NCBI GenBank assembly: GCA_963815125.1
Contig: CAWFFM010000003.1
Coordinates: 558,001 to 622,000 of the forward strand
DNA from: Actinocatenispora sp963815125
GTDB taxonomy: Bacteria > Actinomycetota > Actinomycetes > Mycobacteriales > Micromonosporaceae
Length of the DNA stretch: 64,000 nt
Reading direction: 5' to 3'
Positions 23,826 through 31,679 of the stretch are shown in pieces. Below the pieces are notes generated by a model. It had not been told where the DNA came from and did no database searches. It was given only the letters and a program-made list of their open reading frames with translations. The translations under genes and the position numbers were made by a program. Each line of letters opens with the position of its first letter. Within the stretch, counting starts at the first letter, position 1.

Positions 23826-24818
23826 CTACGCGGTACGGGACAGGGTCGACGCGTGCACCTCATGGCGCAGGGGCGCTCCGTGCAGGAAGGCCTCCAGCTC
23901 GTTCAGCACCAGGTCGAGCTGCCGGACGGACTCGACCGGGTTGAACGCACCGGCGTGATGCGGTGAGAGCAGCACGTTCGGCAAGGTCCAGAACGGTGAG
24001 GACGCCGGTAGCGGCTCCGGCTCGGTGACATCGAGTACCGCGTCGATCCGGCCGCTGGTCAGCTCGGCGAGCAGGGCGTCGTGGTCGATCAGCGAACCCC
24101 GTGCAGTGTTGACCAGGGTGGCGCCGTCGGGCAGCAGAGCGAGCCGGCGAGCGTCCAGCAGGTGCCGCGTCTCGGGCGTGGCGGGAGCATGCAGCGACAC
24201 CACGTCACTGTCCGCCAGTAGTTCGTCCAGCTCGCAGCGGGTGACCCCGAGTCTCCGGGCATCATCCTCGGACAGGTACGGGTCGGACACCAGCACGGTG
24301 AGGTCGAACGGTTCGAGCAGCGCGGCGACCCGCCGGCCGACCCGGGAGGCCCCGACCAGACCGACCCGTTTGCCCAGGTTCCCGGCCGTGGGCACCGCAT
24401 CGCGGGCATCCAGGCGCTGCCTGCGGCGGTACTCCCGGGCTGCTCGGAACACCTGCTTGTTGGCGAACAGGATCGCCGCGAGAGTGAACTCGGCGACCGG
24501 TACCGCGCCCGCATCGGCTGCGGACACCACCCGTACACCGCGCTCGAACAGCGCATCCGGCACGATGTGCCGTAGCGTGCCGGCGCAGTGGAAGACCGCC
24601 CGCAGGTTCGGTAGATCGACCGGTAGCGGCGGGCAGTGCCAGCCGGTGACGAGGACCTCGGCGGCGTCCAGCGCCCGCCGGGCGGTGGGCCCGGAGAAGT
24701 CGGTCAGCAGATCGGGTGCCAGGTCCAGCATCTCGTCCAATCGGGCGGCCCGCGCCGGTGTCATCAACCAGTCGTAGGTCCGGTGGCTCATCGCCAGCGC
24801 CGCGGGTGGCCGGCTCAC
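23826..24818 (-). CDS. D-isomer-specific 2-hydroxyacid dehydrogenase
   Basis: A 330-residue NAD(P)-dependent 2-hydroxyacid dehydrogenase. The Rossmann motif reads VGLVGASRVGRRVA, and the catalytic Arg/Glu/His positions are visible in NTARGSLID, VTEPEPLP and LSPHHAGA. It is last in a leftward operon of polysaccharide lyase genes, so it may interconvert 2-keto and 2-hydroxy acids derived from uronates. GTG 24818 overlaps the stop of the DUF624 gene as GTGA, which decides the start; the much longer upstream frame has no similarity. The exact substrate cannot be read from sequence. Confidence 0.85.
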   Translation of the reverse strand: MSRPPAALAMSHRTYDWLMTPARAARLDEMLDLAPDLLTDFSGPTARRALDAAEVLVTGWHCPPLPVDLPNLRAVFHCAGTLRHIVPDALFERGVRVVSAADAGAVPVAEFTLAAILFANKQVFRAAREYRRRQRLDARDAVPTAGNLGKRVGLVGASRVGRRVAALLEPFDLTVLVSDPYLSEDDARRLGVTRCELDELLADSDVVSLHAPATPETRHLLDARRLALLPDGATLVNTARGSLIDHDALLAELTSGRIDAVLDVTEPEPLPASSPFWTLPNVLLSPHHAGAFNPVESVRQLDLVLNELEAFLHGAPLRHEVHASTLSRTA

Positions 24819-25468
24819 CGTGCGCCCGTTCGCCGGCTGGTAAGGGGTGCCCGGACGTCGTCCTTGGCCGCGTCCTGGTCTGCCATGTACAGGCCGTACA
24901 GCAGCGGCACGCTGGCCCCGAACAGCAGCGGCCCGAGGGGGACCGGGACGGTGAGGATGGTGGCGGCGACCGCGGTGGCCAGCAGGCCGAGCCCGCGGCC
25001 CGGCCGGGCGAACGCGAGCACCAGCGCCCAGCGGCGCCACTGCCGCACCGTCTGGTCGGGTGCGCGGCCGGCGCACACGGCCAACGCCAGATGGTAGAGG
25101 ACGATCAGGGCGAGGATGCCGACCTGCCCCAGGAACAGCGCGAACGCGGCGAGCCCGGACCGGCCGGACAGGAAGTACAGGTTCGTGCCCAGGACCAGCA
25201 CGGCAACGAGGGCGAGCACGGAGTGCGGCAGCAGCGTACGACGGTAGTGCCGCCAGCCGCGCAGTACCTCGGTGAAGATCCGGGTGGTGCCGTCGCGTCG
25301 CCAGGACTGCAGGCCGTACGCGGTGGCGGCGAGCGCCGGCAGCCAGGTGACCACGCCGAGTGCCAGGATCGTCCCGGCAGCACCCGCGGTTGCCGGGTAC
25401 GCCACATATTCCAGGCCGCGCAGCAGCCCGGTGGACCAGCGTCGCGGCGACCGCGCTGCGACCGTCAT
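24815..25468 (-). CDS. DUF624/YesL-family membrane protein
   Basis: A 217-residue integral membrane protein with about five or six hydrophobic helices (GTILALGVVTWLPALAATAYGL, LLPHSVLALVAVLVLGTNLYF, LFLGQVGILALIVLYHLAL and others). It resembles the YesL/DUF624 family, found beside CUT1 sugar importers and pectin or uronate catabolic genes; the role is not established, perhaps assistance to the transporter. GAGGAGG stands before ATG 25468, and ATGA overlap couples it to the upstream lyase gene. Confidence 0.8.
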   Translation of the reverse strand: MTVAARSPRRWSTGLLRGLEYVAYPATAGAAGTILALGVVTWLPALAATAYGLQSWRRDGTTRIFTEVLRGWRHYRRTLLPHSVLALVAVLVLGTNLYFLSGRSGLAAFALFLGQVGILALIVLYHLALAVCAGRAPDQTVRQWRRWALVLAFARPGRGLGLLATAVAATILTVPVPLGPLLFGASVPLLYGLYMADQDAAKDDVRAPLTSRRTGAR

Positions 25469-27492
25469 CGGTCCTCCTCGGCGGACGGGACGCGCCCGGT
25501 GTACGGCGCACCCTCGTACACGGTAATGCCACGGACGGTCAACCGGCTGGCCCCGACCGCGATGAACTGCCCGTCCGCCGAGGTCAGCAGGGCGGCGGCC
25601 ACCGCTTCGACATCGCCGCAGGCGATCCGCCGGTCCGCACCGCCGAGCAGTACGGTCTCGCCGTCGAGCCGCACCCCGGTGCCGGCACCACAGTCGAGCC
25701 GTTCGGCTGTGGGGGGCTGGGGGCGCAGCGCGTCGGTGGGTTCGAGGACCGTCAGGAACCGTGCCGCCGGTGCCCTGGGGCTGGTGACCCGCAGGGTGCG
25801 CAACGTGCGGGTGAGCCGCAGGTCCGGCGTACTGGACGTCGGATTGGCCTCGATCACCGTGTCGTGCTGCTCGGCGTGGGCACCGTCCGGCGCCCACTGG
25901 CGGACCCAGGCCTGACCTGGTCCGGAACGGATCCGGTACCGGCCAGCACCCAGCGGTTCCGCCGGCCAGTCGGTGTGCAGCAGGAACGTCCATTCCCGAC
26001 CGGCGTCCGCGGCCAGTTCGTCCAGGACCACCAGCCGCCCGCTCGGGGTGAACACCACGGTCCGGTCCAGCCGCCGGACACCGAGCGCCGGATCGTACAT
26101 CGCCGCGGTGGACGCGACGGTGTGTGCCCACCCGGACCCGGTGTAGGCATCACGCATCGCCGCCTGGCGTTCGTACGGGATGCCCTGGTACACGTGGTAG
26201 CGGTCCTCGTCGGCCCAGCCCCGGCCGTCGACCAGCACCGTGTTGTGGTGCTCGGCGCGCTTGCGGTTGTTGTAGCCGTCCTCGACCACCAGGTACGCGC
26301 CGTGCGACAGGTAGACGAACGAACCGGCGTCGGGATGATGGTGGCCGGCGCTGAGGGTCTCGCCCGGCAGCGTGTGTGAGGTCTCCCAGGCGGTGTGCCC
26401 GCCGCCGGGTGCGGCCTTCACACTCACCAACGTCGCGTTGTCGTCCCATCCGGTCCGTGCGGCGACCAGGCCCAGGTCCGGGAAGTACGCGGCGGTGCCG
26501 CTCGGCGGTTCGGGCGTCACGTCCGGGTCGAATGCCAGCAGTTCCGCGTACGCCTCGGGCAGCACGCCCGGTCTGACCCCCGATGCGTACGCCTCGCGCC
26601 AGAAGTACCTCTGCTCCACCAGGTCCGCGAGCCACCGCGCACGGCCGTCCCGGTAGCGGGCGGCGAGGGTGTGGTAAAGCGCGAGACTGTGACCGCTGCG
26701 ACGGTCGTGGCAGTCACCGTGGTCGACGATCAGCTCGAACCCGGGAGCGCTCTGGTGCAGCCGGTAGTCGAAGGTGTTGGCCAGGAACCGGCACCGCTGC
26801 CACCAGTCGATCCCTTCGGTACGGTGCAGCAGGTCCAGGTAGGCCGCCAGCCACGGCACCCCGTAGCGCCAGTACACGACGCCCTCGGAGTCCGATCCGT
26901 CAGCGGGCAGCACGTCGATCACGGTGGCGAAGTTGTCCCTGGCCAGCTCTGTCCACTCTGGACGCCCCAGCGCATATCCGGCGGTGGCCAGGCCGGCGTA
27001 GCAGATCCAGTTGTGGTTCTGCCAGTACGACGAGGACCACCACCGGCCAACTGTCCGCACCGCGTACTCGTAGAGCCGTTCACCCTGGATCGTCAGTTTG
27101 TCCCGCAGGGCGTCCGCGTGCCCGGCAGGTAGCTCGTCGCGCAGCCAGTCGTAAGCCAGGGACAGTCCGTGCAGCAGCCAGCCGGCGTCCAGGTCGTGGT
27201 CGGGCAGGTGCGCGCGACCCCAGTGCGGGTACGAGATCGCGGTGGAGATCCACCGCCACGCCTCGTCGAGGTATCCCGGCTGCCCGGTCAGCGTGTACGC
27301 CAGGGCCAGGTTCGCCGCGGCCGGGCCGAAGTAGGTGATGCTCGCCCGTGGGTGTTCGGCCGGTGGTGCCTGGATGCGGTAGCTGTCGCACTGGTCGGCG
27401 AGCCGTCGCCAGCGCGCCGCGTGGCTGCCGGTGATCTGCTCGCGCAGGTCGTCGAGCCTGCCGTCCAACAACAGCATCCGCTGCCCCCTCAC
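25465..27492 (-). CDS. Heparinase II/III-like polysaccharide lyase 2
   Basis: A 675-residue protein without a signal peptide. The N-terminal half is an alpha-helical toroid (YWQNHNWICYAGLATAGYAL and DGSDSEGVVYWRYGV are typical). The C-terminal half is a beta-sandwich entered at AGHHHPDAGSFVYLSHGAYL, with EHHNTVLVDGRGW following, as in heparinase II/III and DUF4962 proteins. Candidate catalytic residues are the Asn/His of QNHNW, the Tyr of VVYWRYG and the HHH cluster; these come from family pattern, not alignment. A cytosolic location suggests an exolyase on imported oligosaccharides. GTG 27492 overlaps the previous stop; ATG 27477, 6-7 nt after GAGGGGG, is a good alternative. Confidence 0.85.
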   Translation of the reverse strand: MRGQRMLLLDGRLDDLREQITGSHAARWRRLADQCDSYRIQAPPAEHPRASITYFGPAAANLALAYTLTGQPGYLDEAWRWISTAISYPHWGRAHLPDHDLDAGWLLHGLSLAYDWLRDELPAGHADALRDKLTIQGERLYEYAVRTVGRWWSSSYWQNHNWICYAGLATAGYALGRPEWTELARDNFATVIDVLPADGSDSEGVVYWRYGVPWLAAYLDLLHRTEGIDWWQRCRFLANTFDYRLHQSAPGFELIVDHGDCHDRRSGHSLALYHTLAARYRDGRARWLADLVEQRYFWREAYASGVRPGVLPEAYAELLAFDPDVTPEPPSGTAAYFPDLGLVAARTGWDDNATLVSVKAAPGGGHTAWETSHTLPGETLSAGHHHPDAGSFVYLSHGAYLVVEDGYNNRKRAEHHNTVLVDGRGWADEDRYHVYQGIPYERQAAMRDAYTGSGWAHTVASTAAMYDPALGVRRLDRTVVFTPSGRLVVLDELAADAGREWTFLLHTDWPAEPLGAGRYRIRSGPGQAWVRQWAPDGAHAEQHDTVIEANPTSSTPDLRLTRTLRTLRVTSPRAPAARFLTVLEPTDALRPQPPTAERLDCGAGTGVRLDGETVLLGGADRRIACGDVEAVAAALLTSADGQFIAVGASRLTVRGITVYEGAPYTGRVPSAEEDR

Positions 27493-29255
27493 TGCGTGTG
27501 TTCGGCGGTGGTGCCGTCCACAAAGCTGATCCGGACCCTGTCGTCGACGAGCTCGACAGCGGCGACGGTGGGATCACCGGCCTGGTAGACGGAGATGTAG
27601 GTGGTGTGCGCCGCCCAGGTGACGTGGTCGAGCCGGGTCAGCGCCCGGTGCGGGTCGTCGGCCGTGCCCGGACCGGGGGACGCGACGAGCTCGGCCGGCG
27701 TGTGGCAGCGGTGCCAACCGTGCAGCGCCGGCGTGGCGGACCAGTGCGTGACCGGCCCGTCCGGCAACTGCCGCACATCGACCGGTACCCCGGGACGCAG
27801 GGCCAGCCGCAACTCGTGCTCGTCCTGCGCGGCCACTGTCAGGATGTCCAGCAGGTACCGCTCGGTGACCTCGACCCGCCGTACCGTCCGTACCCCGGGG
27901 TAGGCGTCGGTCACCTCGGCGGTGACCGACGTCGGTGTGTCGGTGATGACCCGGCCCGCGCACTTGGCGGGCTCCGCGTGGTCCACGAGCAGGGCGGGGT
28001 GCGCGTCCGCCCCGGCGTAGCGGCGCCGCCAGGACCGGTGCCCGTACGGGACCTGGCCCGGGTCCGGTTGCCAGGCGACGGCGGCGCCGTACAGATAGAG
28101 GGCGAGCTTGTCGTGGTGGCCGTGGGACCCGCCGTGCGGACCGTGGTCGAGCAGCGCGTGGATGCCGCCGCCGCGCAGCACGGTGTATCCGGCGTCGGCG
28201 AAGCTGCGTACCTGCGGCCCGGCCCGCCGCGGTACGTCGCCGGAGGCGGGTCGTGGGGGACCGGTGAACCAGCCGCCGAGCCGGTCGTCAAGCCCGTCGT
28301 AGGCGGCACCGGCTTCCCTCCGGTACCACGCTCTCACCGCGTCGAGACCGGCGTCGGTCATGTACTGGTCGGCGAGCACACACAGTTCGGTCCACTCGAC
28401 GGCGGTCAGCGCCCGTACGTACGGCCCGTCGTGCAGTGCGGGCAGTATCCCGCCGTCGGTGGCGATCCCGGCCAGTACCCTGACCATCGCGCTGATGCGG
28501 TCGCCGACCTGGTCGGGTACCGCGTTCGGGTCGGTGCCCCGCAGCGCCAGCAGGTAGGCCCGGAGCACGAAGCCGTGGTAGTACGTACTGGCTTCCCATT
28601 CCCAGCCGTCCGGCCGCGTGGCGGCATTCACGTGTGCCTGTATTCCGTGCTCGCCGGTGATCCACTCATCGCGCGGCTCCGCCGCATCCAGCGCCGCCAG
28701 CGCACCGGTCGCGACGGCGCCGGCGGCGTTCAGCCAGGCGGTGTAGTTGGAGTCGAATCTGCCGGCCGTGACCAGTTCGGCGCGGGCTTCCCGGGCGGCA
28801 TCGGCAACCGTGCGCAGCAGCGGGACCGCGACCTCGATGCCGGGCTGTGCGGCCAGGGTCCAGGCGGCGTGCCCGATGTTCACCGCCCAGATCGCATCGC
28901 TGAGCGCCTGCTGGAACAACCGGCCGCGCAGCATCCACGGTGCGGCGGCGGTGTTGTACTCGGCGGCGAGCGTCAGGTACTGCTGCGTGTACGCGCCCAG
29001 CAACGCCACCGCCTGCGGCGGGTCGGTGTAGGACAGCAGCCGGATCCTGCGGGCGCATGCCTGGTGGGCGAGCGCTGCCCAACCACCCCGGACCGCCCCG
29101 GTGTCGACCAGGCAGCCGTACGGGCAGGCGGCACCGCCGATCGGGAAGGTACCGGAGAGCAGCGTGTCGTGTCCCAGTTCGGTGCCGTGCACCGGACAGA
29201 CGTAGGCGTGCCACCACCCGCCGCGTCCGGTGGGCAGTACCACTGTCGCGGTCAT
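27489..29255 (-). CDS. Heparinase II/III-like polysaccharide lyase 1
   Basis: A 588-residue lyase-like protein, only distantly similar to its downstream neighbour. It opens with WWHAYVCPVHGTELGH and CPYGCLVDTG, the Cys-rich N-terminal segment seen in many heparinase II/III proteins. A helical toroid follows (IWAVNIGHAAWTLAAQPG, GWEWEASTYYHGFVLRAYLL). Then comes the sandwich domain with HGPHGGSHGHHDKLALYLYG, equivalent to the GHGHxD motif of the family. No signal peptide. The ATG at 29255 overlaps the SDR stop as ATGA; GTG 29264 is possible. Two non-identical lyases in tandem suggest two linkage types in the substrate. Confidence 0.85.
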   Translation of the reverse strand: MTATVVLPTGRGGWWHAYVCPVHGTELGHDTLLSGTFPIGGAACPYGCLVDTGAVRGGWAALAHQACARRIRLLSYTDPPQAVALLGAYTQQYLTLAAEYNTAAAPWMLRGRLFQQALSDAIWAVNIGHAAWTLAAQPGIEVAVPLLRTVADAAREARAELVTAGRFDSNYTAWLNAAGAVATGALAALDAAEPRDEWITGEHGIQAHVNAATRPDGWEWEASTYYHGFVLRAYLLALRGTDPNAVPDQVGDRISAMVRVLAGIATDGGILPALHDGPYVRALTAVEWTELCVLADQYMTDAGLDAVRAWYRREAGAAYDGLDDRLGGWFTGPPRPASGDVPRRAGPQVRSFADAGYTVLRGGGIHALLDHGPHGGSHGHHDKLALYLYGAAVAWQPDPGQVPYGHRSWRRRYAGADAHPALLVDHAEPAKCAGRVITDTPTSVTAEVTDAYPGVRTVRRVEVTERYLLDILTVAAQDEHELRLALRPGVPVDVRQLPDGPVTHWSATPALHGWHRCHTPAELVASPGPGTADDPHRALTRLDHVTWAAHTTYISVYQAGDPTVAAVELVDDRVRISFVDGTTAEHTQ

Positions 29256-30016
29256 CGTGGCCACACGCCGCCGTCGACGTCGACCGTCTTGCCGGTGACG
29301 AAGCCGGCCTCGACGCTGGCGAGGTAGACCACGCTCGCCCCGACGTCGGCCGGTAGCCCTTCTCTGCCGACCGGGATGGCGTCCACGATGCCCTGACGGG
29401 CCTCCGGCGCGGTGAATGTGTCATGGAAGGCGGTCTGGCCGATGAAGCCGGGTGCGAGGGCATTCACCGTGATGCCATCGCCGGCCAGTTCCTTGGCCAG
29501 TCCGCGGGTGAGGCCGATGATGCCGGCCTTGGCAGCCGCGTACGCCGACGAGCCTGGGCCTCCGCCGTTGTGCGCGGCGAGCGACGCCATCGTGATGATC
29601 CGGCCCCGGCCGGACTCGCGCAGCAGCGGGATCGCCGCCCGTACCGTGCGGAATGTGGCGGTGAGGTTCACCTCGACGGTTTTCGCGAAGTGCCCGTCGG
29701 TCATGGTCTCCGTGGCTGCCCGGCCTACCAGGTGGCCGGCGTTGCAGACCAGGATGTCGAGGCCGCCGAGAAACGCGGCCGATTCGGCGACGAGCCGGTC
29801 CACCTCTGCGGTGACGGTGACATCGGCGCCGAGTGCGACGGACCTGCGGCCCAGTTGCTCGATGTCGGCGACGGTCTTTCCGGCCGCGTCCGCGCTGTGC
29901 CCGTAGTGGACGACGACGTTGGCGCCGGCCTCGGCCAGTGTGCAGGCGATACCGCGGCCGATGCCGTGCCCGGCGCCGGTGACCAGTGCGCGGGTGCCCG
30001 TCAGGTCGAAGATCAT
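29252..30016 (-). CDS. Short-chain dehydrogenase/reductase of the lyase operon
   Basis: A 254-residue classical SDR with TGAGHGIG (T13-G20) for cofactor binding, CNAG, a catalytic Ser in TMAS and Y-x3-K in SAYAAAKAG, ending in the usual TGKTVDVDGG. It is the first gene of the leftward operon, 86 nt from the putative transcription start. In polyuronate loci, SDRs reduce 4-deoxy-5-keto-uronates or related keto-sugars after lyase cleavage (KduD- or DehR-like); this is the likely role, but FabG-like homologues cannot be told apart by sequence alone. Confidence 0.88.
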   Translation of the reverse strand: MIFDLTGTRALVTGAGHGIGRGIACTLAEAGANVVVHYGHSADAAGKTVADIEQLGRRSVALGADVTVTAEVDRLVAESAAFLGGLDILVCNAGHLVGRAATETMTDGHFAKTVEVNLTATFRTVRAAIPLLRESGRGRIITMASLAAHNGGGPGSSAYAAAKAGIIGLTRGLAKELAGDGITVNALAPGFIGQTAFHDTFTAPEARQGIVDAIPVGREGLPADVGASVVYLASVEAGFVTGKTVDVDGGVWPR

Positions 30017-30074
30017 GAAATCCGTCCTCAGGGATGTCGAGCTGTGCGGCTATACCGGCAGCGGCAGGCAGGTG

Positions 30075-30090
30075 TGATGTATCGATTTAC
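30075..30090. promoter_or_regulatory. LacI-family operator O1 (lyase operon)
   Basis: The minus strand reads GTAAATCGATACATCA, matching the operator GTGCATCGATGCATCA at 31593 in 13 of 16 positions. It lies just downstream of the likely start point of the SDR operon. A weaker copy, GTGCACCGTTACACCT (30093-30108), overlaps the start point itself. Confidence 0.75.
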
Positions 30091-30108
30091 TGGTGCACCG
30101 TTACACCT

Positions 30109-30137
30109 AAGCTATGGTGGCACAATGCAGCTGTCAA
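30109..30137 (-). promoter_or_regulatory. Promoter of the lyase operon
   Basis: On the minus strand there is a consensus -35 TTGACA (30137-30132), a 17-nt spacer and -10 TAGCTT (30114-30109). Transcription would start near 30102, running into operator O1. This is the best sigma-70-type promoter in the window. Confidence 0.8.
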
Positions 30138-30219
30138 CCACTTGTCCAACGTCCGCCGTCGACCACGAGGTTCAGGTGGATGTACGGAGAAGGGATGGTG
30201 CGGGTAGGATGTCGGCTGC

Positions 30220-30235
30220 TGATGAACCGATGCAC
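30220..30235. promoter_or_regulatory. LacI-family operator O2 (regulator autoregulation)
   Basis: The minus strand reads GTGCATCGGTTCATCA, 14 of 16 identical to the operator at 31593. Its 3' edge is 15 nt before the regulator ATG, overlapping the ribosome-binding-site region, so a bound repressor would block its own gene. Confidence 0.8.
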
Positions 30236-30250
30236 TAGCGGGAGCTGCTC

Positions 30251-31294
30251 ATGGGCGTGACGATCTACCAGGTCGCTCGCGAGGCCGGAGTCTCCCCGAG
30301 CACCGTGTCGAACCTCCTGAACGGCCGTTCTGGTCGGATGCTGCCGGGCACCCGCGCCCGGATCGAGGCCGCCATCAGCCGCCTCGGATACCGACCGAAC
30401 CGGGCCGCCCGTCAACTGCGCAATGGTCGCGTCCAGGTCATCGGCCTTGTCGTACCTTCGGTGGCCAACCCGTTCTGGGGTGCGTTCGCCCGACACGTCG
30501 AAGGTGCCGCCCTCGCCGCGGGCTACCGCGTGCTGCTCTGCAACTCCGAGCGTGATCCCGACCGGGAACGCGGGTACATCGAGGAGCTGTGGGACGACGG
30601 AGTGACCGGCGTGATCCTCTGCACGTCGCTGCCGTCGCTGACCCACGTACTGCCGCTGCTGGAGAGAGGGCTGAAGCTGGTCACCTTCGACCGGACCGCC
30701 CAGGCCGGCGATCCCGCCGGAGTCACCAACATCAGCGTGGACAACGTGGTCGGGGCGCAGCTGGCCACCGGGCATCTGCTCGGTCTCGGGCACCGTCGTC
30801 TCGCCTTCGTCTCCGGTGCGCTCGGTAGTGTCAACCGCAAGGAGCGCTACGAAGGGTTCCGTGCCGCGCTGCAGGGCGCCGATCTCGATCCGGACGGTGC
30901 CCTCGTCTGGTCCGATTCCGATTCCGACACCTTCGGCGACCGCGATGCCGCCAGCCTCGGGCGCACCGCGGCGCGCGAGATCCTCGCCTCGCCGGAACCT
31001 CCCACCGCGATCGTCGCCATCAACGACATGTGCGCCCTCGGCGTGTACGCCGGGGTCCGTGACGCCGGTGCCCAGGTCGGCCGGGACGTCTCCGTCGTGG
31101 GCTTCGACGACATCGTCCTCGCCGAGCTCGTCGACCCCGCACTCACCACCGTGCGTCAGCCGCTCGGCGACATGGCCAGTTCCGCCTTCGACAATCTGCG
31201 GACCCGGCTCGACCGCGACACCAACGGTCCCGATCATTCGCTGCTCATCCGTCCCGAACTGGTGGCCCGGGCCTCCACCGCGCCGCCGGCCTGA
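30251..31294 (+). CDS. LacI-family transcriptional repressor of the polysaccharide locus
   Basis: A 347-residue LacI/GalR protein. The N-terminal helix-turn-helix reads TIYQVAREAGVSPSTVSNLL and the hinge GYRPNRAARQLRNGR; the effector domain is a periplasmic-binding-like fold (IGLVVPSVANPFWG, AIVAINDMCALGVY, VVGFDD). GGGAG lies 6 nt before ATG 30251. It is divergent from the SDR-lyase operon and upstream of the importer. Four copies of one 16-bp operator lie in its own and both target promoter regions, so it most likely represses all of them until an imported oligosaccharide or keto-sugar binds. The inducer is unknown. Confidence 0.93.
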   Translation: MGVTIYQVAREAGVSPSTVSNLLNGRSGRMLPGTRARIEAAISRLGYRPNRAARQLRNGRVQVIGLVVPSVANPFWGAFARHVEGAALAAGYRVLLCNSERDPDRERGYIEELWDDGVTGVILCTSLPSLTHVLPLLERGLKLVTFDRTAQAGDPAGVTNISVDNVVGAQLATGHLLGLGHRRLAFVSGALGSVNRKERYEGFRAALQGADLDPDGALVWSDSDSDTFGDRDAASLGRTAAREILASPEPPTAIVAINDMCALGVYAGVRDAGAQVGRDVSVVGFDDIVLAELVDPALTTVRQPLGDMASSAFDNLRTRLDRDTNGPDHSLLIRPELVARASTAPPA

Positions 31295-31415
31295 GTCGTG
31301 CCGCCGGTCGCAGACCCGTACCGGACCGCTGACGGCCCCGTGATCGACAGGTCCCGGGGCCATGTGCCCGACCTCTCCCTCCGGGTAGCCATCGTCCCGG
31401 CTGTGCTCTGACTAC

Positions 31416-31465
31416 GCCGGCCCCCGGCTGACCGGGCGCCGGCGCCCGGTCAGCCGGGGGCCGGC
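31416..31465. terminator. Perfect 50-bp palindrome (25-bp stem)
   Basis: The two 25-nt arms, 31416-31440 and 31441-31465, are exact reverse complements with no spacer. The centre is GGGCGCCGGCGCCC. As RNA it would form a very stable hairpin with a ~4-nt loop; as DNA it could extrude a cruciform. It lies between the LacI gene and the importer promoter and probably terminates the regulator transcript. Apart from this and the operator O3, the 385-bp gap shows nothing else I can name before the promoter at 31561. Confidence 0.8.
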
Positions 31466-31492
31466 GGCAGGCATCGCTCGGCCAAAAGGCTA

Positions 31493-31508
31493 GTGCACCG
31501 ATTTATCA
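31493..31508. promoter_or_regulatory. LacI-family operator O3 (importer, upstream copy)
   Basis: GTGCACCGATTTATCA matches the O4 operator in 13 of 16 positions. It begins exactly 100 bp upstream of O4, a distance that allows DNA looping by a tetrameric or paired repressor. Confidence 0.75.
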
Positions 31509-31560
31509 ATCTCGCCCTTCTCTTGGCCGTACTGAGGCACAAGTCTGCGAGAACTTGCTG

Positions 31561-31590
31561 TTGACTTGCCGAGATATCCCGCTCTAGCAT
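31561..31590 (+). promoter_or_regulatory. Promoter of the importer operon
   Basis: A -35 TTGACT (31561-31566), 18-nt spacer and -10 TAGCAT (31585-31590) precede the substrate-binding-protein gene. Operator O4 begins 3 nt after the -10, so a bound repressor would sit over the start point. Confidence 0.7.
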
Positions 31591-31592
31591 CG

Positions 31593-31608
31593 GTGCATCG
31601 ATGCATCA
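31593..31608. promoter_or_regulatory. LacI-family operator O4 (importer, core copy)
   Basis: GTGCATCGATGCATCA contains the perfect 12-bp palindrome TGCATCGATGCA with the central CG step typical of LacI/GalR operators. It is the most symmetrical of the four copies and overlaps the predicted transcription start. Confidence 0.85.
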
Positions 31609-31679
31609 GTTCCTTCGCTCACGCCTCGCCGGAGAGGCGAAATCCCGCGTAGGAGCCTCGACGACAAAGAGGTACCGAG

